Part shown: positions 6,202-9,236 of the stretch, piece by piece
Layout: every line of letters starts with the position of its first letter
Numbering within the stretch: the stretch's first letter is position 1
Assembly: GCA_900555975.1 (NCBI GenBank)
Contig: USNI01000034.1
Location: 1 to 9,236 of the forward strand
From: an uncultured Desulfovibrio sp.
GTDB taxonomy: Bacteria; Desulfobacterota; Desulfovibrionia; Desulfovibrionales; Desulfovibrionaceae
Direction: 5' to 3'
DNA length: 9,236 nt
Made by a program: the position numbers and the translations under genes
The notes under the pieces: generated by a model
What the model was told of the DNA's origin: nothing
Seen by the model: only the letters and a program-made list of their open reading frames with translations
Databases searched by the model: none

Positions 6202-6246
6202 TGGCGGGCGATGTTCTGAAAATGGTGCTGCCCTGCTGTTTTTTTT
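6202..6246 (+). terminator. Candidate intrinsic terminator or attenuator with T8 tract
   Basis: TGGC-GGGCG (6202-6210) can pair with TGCCC-t-GCTG (6229-6238), giving about nine pairs including wobbles and one bulged T, around an 18-base loop. Eight Ts follow immediately (6239-6246). It either ends the ABC-F transcript some 280 bases after the stop or, if the merR promoter lies upstream, acts as an attenuator before the merR-rpe-tkt operon. The bulge and large loop make it weaker than the terminator at 235. Confidence 0.45.
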
Positions 6247-6266
6247 CTGGAAATTTTTTCTGGAAA
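6241..6266 (+). repeat. Perfect 13-bp tandem repeat before merR
   Basis: TTTTTTCTGGAAA occurs twice back to back (6241-6253 and 6254-6266). Each copy holds the dyad TTTC-TG-GAAA, so two palindromes are spaced 13 bp apart. It overlaps the T tract of the candidate terminator and ends at the ribosome binding site AAAAGGAG of the short ORF at 6281. It could be an operator pair or simple replication slippage. Confidence 0.6.
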
Positions 6267-6280
6267 AGGAGACTATCGGG

Positions 6281-6337
6281 ATGGACACGAATGTCGGTCG
6301 GCAAGCCGTTTCTCTTTTTGTCAGGAGAGCCTCGTGA
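6281..6337 (+). CDS. Putative 18-residue leader peptide before merR
   Basis: The short ORF MDTNVGRQAVSLFVRRAS starts with ATG 9 bases after AAAAGGAG (6264-6271), a near-ideal ribosome binding site. Its TGA overlaps a GTG at 6334 (GTGA) that is an alternative start of the merR gene and has its own AGGAG. This is the same layout as the short ORF before the ABC-F gene. The peptide has no run of a single amino acid that would suggest classical amino-acid attenuation. If merR truly begins at 6394 the overlap loses its meaning, so the call is tentative. Confidence 0.3.
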   Translation: MDTNVGRQAVSLFVRRAS

Positions 6338-6393
6338 TCGATCAGAAGTATTTGCAGTGCCATTTTTTCAGATCGCAGACCAAGGACAGCACC

Positions 6394-6804
6394 ATGCACA
6401 GGAAAAAGCCGCAGTCCGGCCGGGTGTACCGCATAGGCGAGGCCGCCCGTGCGCTGAATCTTCAGACCAGCGTACTCCGGTTCTGGGAGGGGGAATTTCC
6501 CGGACTCAGTCCCGTTCGTACGCCGAAGGGACAGCGTCTGTATTCGGAAAGCGACATGGAGCTGCTGCGCAGAATACGTTCTCTGCTGCATGAGCAGGGC
6601 ATGACCATCGAGGGCGCGCGCCGTGTGCTCGCAGGCGAAGCCATGCCGGAACTGGCCGAGGCACTCTCGGTTCGTCCCGTCTCGACCGGCGAGGAAGACA
6701 GAAAGACGCTTTCCGACATTCTGCAGGAACTTATGGAGATTCGTGCGCTGCTTGCCGGCAGTGCCTTCTCCGACAACCATCCGTCCAAGGAGAAACGTTC
6801 ATGA
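6394..6804 (+). CDS. MerR-family transcriptional regulator
   Basis: A small DNA-binding regulator of the MerR family. From the ATG at 6394 it has 136 residues: a winged helix-turn-helix with VYRIGEAARALNLQTSVLRFWEGEFP (about 11-36) and the wing PVRTPKGQRLYSESDMELLRRI (about 40-61), then the EQGMTIEGARRVL helix (68-80) and a short helical C-terminus ending about 30 residues after a Ser/Thr/Glu-rich hinge. There is no large effector domain and no Cys cluster for metals, so no ligand can be assigned. Start choice: ATG 6394 has AAGGA 7 bases upstream and gives the usual short N-terminus; GTG 6334 has AGGAG 6 bases upstream and adds 20 AT-richer residues (MIDQKYLQCHFFRSQTKDST). Both are possible. 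Its stop overlaps the rpe ATG (ATGA), so it is co-translated with rpe and may control the pentose phosphate genes or itself. Confidence 0.88.
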   Translation: MHRKKPQSGRVYRIGEAARALNLQTSVLRFWEGEFPGLSPVRTPKGQRLYSESDMELLRRIRSLLHEQGMTIEGARRVLAGEAMPELAEALSVRPVSTGEEDRKTLSDILQELMEIRALLAGSAFSDNHPSKEKRS

Positions 6805-7454
6805 TTCTTTCGCCGTCGCTTCTTTCCGCCGACTGCGGAAATCTGGCCGAAACGCTCAGAAATCTGGAAGCTGCCGGAGTGAAGTGGGTGCATTGGGACG
6901 TGATGGACGGGCAGTTCGTGCCCAACATCACGTTCGGACAGCACGTCATCAAAGGCCTGCGCCCGGCGTCGGGTCTTTTTTTTGACGTGCATCTCATGAT
7001 CGAGCAGCCGGAGCGCTATCTTGCCGATTTCAAGGCCGCAGGCGCGGACATGCTCGTAGTGCATACCGAAGCCACGGTTCATCTTCAGCGCACGCTTGCG
7101 GAAATACGCCGCCTCGGCATGAAAGCCGGTGCTGCTCTCAATCCCTCCACGCCGCTTTCCGTTCTCGACTATGTGCTCGAAGATGTGGACATGGTGCTGA
7201 TCATGAGCGTGAACCCCGGCTTCGGGGGACAGAAATTTCTGCCCGCCACGTTCCGCAAGGTCGCGGAACTGAGGGCGAAACTCAACGCCGCAGGCCGGTC
7301 CGACTGCCTTGTGCAGGTCGACGGCGGCGTGAACGTCGACAATACCGGAGCACTGACGGAGGCCGGAGCGGATGTTCTGGTTTCCGGTTCCGCGTTCTTC
7401 GGCCATCCTCCCTTCAGTGAACGTCTTGCCGCCTTCATGGCCGCAGCGTGCTGA
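6801..7454 (+). CDS. rpe: Ribulose-phosphate 3-epimerase
   Basis: A 217-residue TIM-barrel enzyme that interconverts D-ribulose 5-phosphate and D-xylulose 5-phosphate in the pentose phosphate pathway, in the cytoplasm. Family motifs appear in order: N-terminal LSPSLLSAD (3-11), [16 protein letters not shown] (31-46) with metal ligand His31 and catalytic/metal Asp33, VHLMIEQP (63-70) with metal ligand His64, the loop [10 protein letters not shown] (137-146), VDGGVN (173-178) with the second catalytic/metal Asp174, and SGSAFF (195-200) for phosphate binding. All catalytic residues are intact and the length is normal. The ATG overlaps the merR stop, with AAGGAG 8 bases upstream, and transketolase follows after 26 bases. 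Cys12 replaces the Phe usually seen in SADF, a minor variation. Its product xylulose 5-phosphate is the donor substrate of the next gene's enzyme. Confidence 0.97.
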   Translation: MILSPSLLSADCGNLAETLRNLEAAGVKWVHWDVMDGQFVPNITFGQHVIKGLRPASGLFFDVHLMIEQPERYLADFKAAGADMLVVHTEATVHLQRTLAEIRRLGMKAGAALNPSTPLSVLDYVLEDVDMVLIMSVNPGFGGQKFLPATFRKVAELRAKLNAAGRSDCLVQVDGGVNVDNTGALTEAGADVLVSGSAFFGHPPFSERLAAFMAAAC

Positions 7455-7480
7455 TTTTGTCATATTCTCAAGGAGACAGT

Positions 7481-9236
7481 ATGCCTACTCGCGCAGAACT
7501 TGCCAATGCTATCCGCGCTCTTTCCATCGACGCCATTGAAAAAGCCAGATCCGGTCATCCCGGCGCGCCCATGGGGATGGCCGATATGGCCGAAGCCCTG
7601 TGGCGCGGTTTTCTGAAGCATAATCCTGCCGATCCCGCATGGCCCGATCGTGATCGCTTTGTTCTTTCCAACGGTCACGCTTCCATGCTGCTTTATGCCC
7701 TGCTGCATCTTACCGGATACGATCTTTCCATGGACGATATCCGCAATTTCCGTCAGCTTGGTGCGAAAACTCCGGGACATCCCGAATTCGGAGTGACCCC
7801 CGGAGTGGAAATGACTACGGGACCTCTCGGACAGGGCATTGCCACGGCTGTGGGCATGGCTCTTGCCGAACGCATGATGGCACATACCTTCAACCGCGAT
7901 GGGTTCCCCGTCATGGATCACTACACCTGGGTCTTCCTTGGCGACGGCTGTCTCATGGAAGGCGTGGCTCAGGAAGCCTGCTCCCTCGCCGGGACCTGGA
8001 AGCTCGGCCGCCTCATCGCCCTTTATGACGACAACGATATTTCCATCGACGGCAAGGTCGAGGGATGGTTCACCGACGATACCCCCGCCCGTTTCGAAGC
8101 CATGGGCTGGCATGTGGTGTGCGGTGTGGACGGTCATGATGCCGAGGCTCTGGACATGGCCATCCGTCAGGCCATGGCCGTGACGGACAAGCCTTCTCTC
8201 ATATGCTGCAAGACCGTTATCGGCCGCTTTGCCCCCACCAAGGCGGGTACGGCTTCCTGCCATGGTTCTCCGCTCGGACCGGAAGAAGCAGCAGCCGCCC
8301 GCGCGGCCATGAACTGGACTGCCGAACCCTTCACTGTTCCCGAAGAGATCCGTGCCGCCTGGGATGCCCGTGAAAAGGGCGCCGCCGCACAGAAGGCGTG
8401 GGAAGACATGTTTGCCGCCTATGCGGCCGCCTATCCCGAACTTGCTGCGGAATTTCGTCGTCGCATGGCCGGAGATCTTCCTGCGGCATGGCCTGAGGCG
8501 GCTCGTAAGGCCGTGGAAAGCGCCATGGCGGAAACGAAGGATGTGGCCACCCGTGCTGCCGGCAAGAATGCTCTCAACATCCTTGCTCCCGTGCTGCCCG
8601 AACTCGTTGGCGGTTCCGCCGATCTCAGCGGTTCCGTGGGAACCGAGCACAAGGGTGCGAAAACTCTGGACGTAAGTGATTACTCCGGAAACTATATCCG
8701 TTACGGCGTTCGTGAGTTCGGCATGGGCGCTGTCATGAACGGTCTGAAGCTGCATGGCGGCTTCATTCCCTATGCGGGCACATTCTTTGTATTTTCCGAT
8801 TACGCCAAGAGCGTCATCCGATCTGCGGCCATCATGAAGATCCGTGTCATCTGGGTGCTGACCCACGACTCCATCGGCGTTGGGGAGGATGGTCCCACGC
8901 ATCAGCCTGTGGAGCAGATTGCCGCACTGCGCATGACGCCCGGCGTGCAGGTCTGGCGTCCCTGCGACAGCACCGAGGCCGCCATGGCATGGACGCAGGC
9001 CGTGGAATACAAGGACGGTCCCGTGTGTCTCGTCATGAGCCGTCAGAATCTGCCTCAGCAGCATCGCAGTGAGGAACAGGTCGAGGCCATCCGCCGCGGA
9101 GGCTATGTGCTCAGAGACTGCGAAGGGGAGCCGGAACTCATTTACATTGCCACAGGTTCCGAAGTACAGCCTGCCGTGCAGGCTGCCGAACAGCTGACGG
9201 CACAGGGACGCCGCGTGCGCGTGGTTTCCATGCCTT
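7481..9236 (+). CDS. tkt: Transketolase, 3' end beyond the window
   Basis: The frame is open from the ATG at 7481 to the right edge, giving 585 codons of a protein that is usually about 660 residues. Transketolase is thiamine-diphosphate-dependent and moves two-carbon units between sugar phosphates in the non-oxidative pentose phosphate pathway. Visible signatures, with numbering nearly equal to the E. coli enzyme: His26 in SGHPGAPMG, His66 in SNGHAS, His100, the ThDP/metal motif GDGCLMEG (154-161) through DDNDIS (183-188, metal ligand Asn185), His261, Arg358, GGSADLSGS (377-385), catalytic Glu412 in [27 protein letters not shown] (461-479) with His462, Asp470 and His474, and Arg521 in MSRQNLP. 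AAGGAG lies 5 bases before the ATG. Both the N-terminal ThDP and the Pyr domains are complete, and only part of the C-terminal domain is lost at the edge. Third gene of the merR-rpe-tkt operon. Confidence 0.97.
   Translation, partial: MPTRAELANAIRALSIDAIEKARSGHPGAPMGMADMAEALWRGFLKHNPADPAWPDRDRFVLSNGHASMLLYALLHLTGYDLSMDDIRNFRQLGAKTPGHPEFGVTPGVEMTTGPLGQGIATAVGMALAERMMAHTFNRDGFPVMDHYTWVFLGDGCLMEGVAQEACSLAGTWKLGRLIALYDDNDISIDGKVEGWFTDDTPARFEAMGWHVVCGVDGHDAEALDMAIRQAMAVTDKPSLICCKTVIGRFAPTKAGTASCHGSPLGPEEAAAARAAMNWTAEPFTVPEEIRAAWDAREKGAAAQKAWEDMFAAYAAAYPELAAEFRRRMAGDLPAAWPEAARKAVESAMAETKDVATRAAGKNALNILAPVLPELVGGSADLSGSVGTEHKGAKTLDVSDYSGNYIRYGVREFGMGAVMNGLKLHGGFIPYAGTFFVFSDYAKSVIRSAAIMKIRVIWVLTHDSIGVGEDGPTHQPVEQIAALRMTPGVQVWRPCDSTEAAMAWTQAVEYKDGPVCLVMSRQNLPQQHRSEEQVEAIRRGGYVLRDCEGEPELIYIATGSEVQPAVQAAEQLTAQGRRVRVVSMP

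Noticed and set aside
6335..6344. Palindrome TGATCGATCA at the alternative merR start
   Set aside because: A perfect 10-bp palindrome is common by chance and no matching half-sites lie nearby, so it is not called as an operator.
7460..9064. Long minus-strand open frame of 534 codons opposite transketolase
   Set aside because: It is the antisense of a gene with all transketolase motifs intact. The frame is open because of GC-biased third positions, the translation is Gly/His-rich with no recognisable motifs, and its start has no suitable context.
1..9236. Search for CRISPR arrays, insertion sequences, toxin-antitoxin pairs, defence or phage genes
   Set aside because: No spaced direct repeats, transposase motifs, terminal inverted repeats or foreign-looking gene cassettes were found. 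Nearly all coding sequence belongs to recognisable housekeeping families with uniform codon use.

Overview
The window is GC-rich bacterial chromosome with all convincing genes on the plus strand. Gene content, operon style and protein sequence suggest a sulfate-reducer-type deltaproteobacterium, most likely Desulfovibrionales (Desulfovibrio, Bilophila or Mailhella-like). This rests on recognising protein families and on my recollection that merR-rpe-tkt and trmI occur in such genomes; no search was run. I see no phage, insertion sequence, CRISPR array, rRNA or tRNA.

Layout: (1) 3-209 is the 3' end of a CpoB/YbgF-type TPR protein, closed by a strong intrinsic terminator. (2) A well-formed sigma70-type promoter at 365-393 drives a tight three-gene unit: a DEAD-box RNA helicase (443-2167), an unrecognised 156-residue helical protein (2173-2643) and a TrmI-type tRNA m1A58 methyltransferase (2655-3563), with gaps of 5 and 11 bases. 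Two of the three act on RNA, so the small protein may have an RNA-related role. (3) 3564-3940 is a 377-base gap full of inverted repeats that can fold as a series of hairpins. It ends in a short ORF with a good ribosome binding site whose stop overlaps the start of (4) an ABC-F ATPase of YheS/Uup type (3941-5956), a ribosome-associated translation factor. (5) 5957-6393 holds a terminator-like hairpin with a T8 tract, a perfect 13-bp tandem repeat and a second short leader ORF. (6) A MerR-type regulator (6394-6804), rpe (6801-7454) and a transketolase running off the right edge (7481 onward) form one operon. Rpe and transketolase are consecutive enzymes of the non-oxidative pentose phosphate pathway.

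The protein-coding content is ordinary housekeeping. The parts most worth a second look are non-coding: the hairpin-rich stretch and short leader ORF before the ABC-F gene, and a similar short ORF, with a tandem repeat, before the regulator of the pentose phosphate operon. I found no clear sign of a new multi-gene system.
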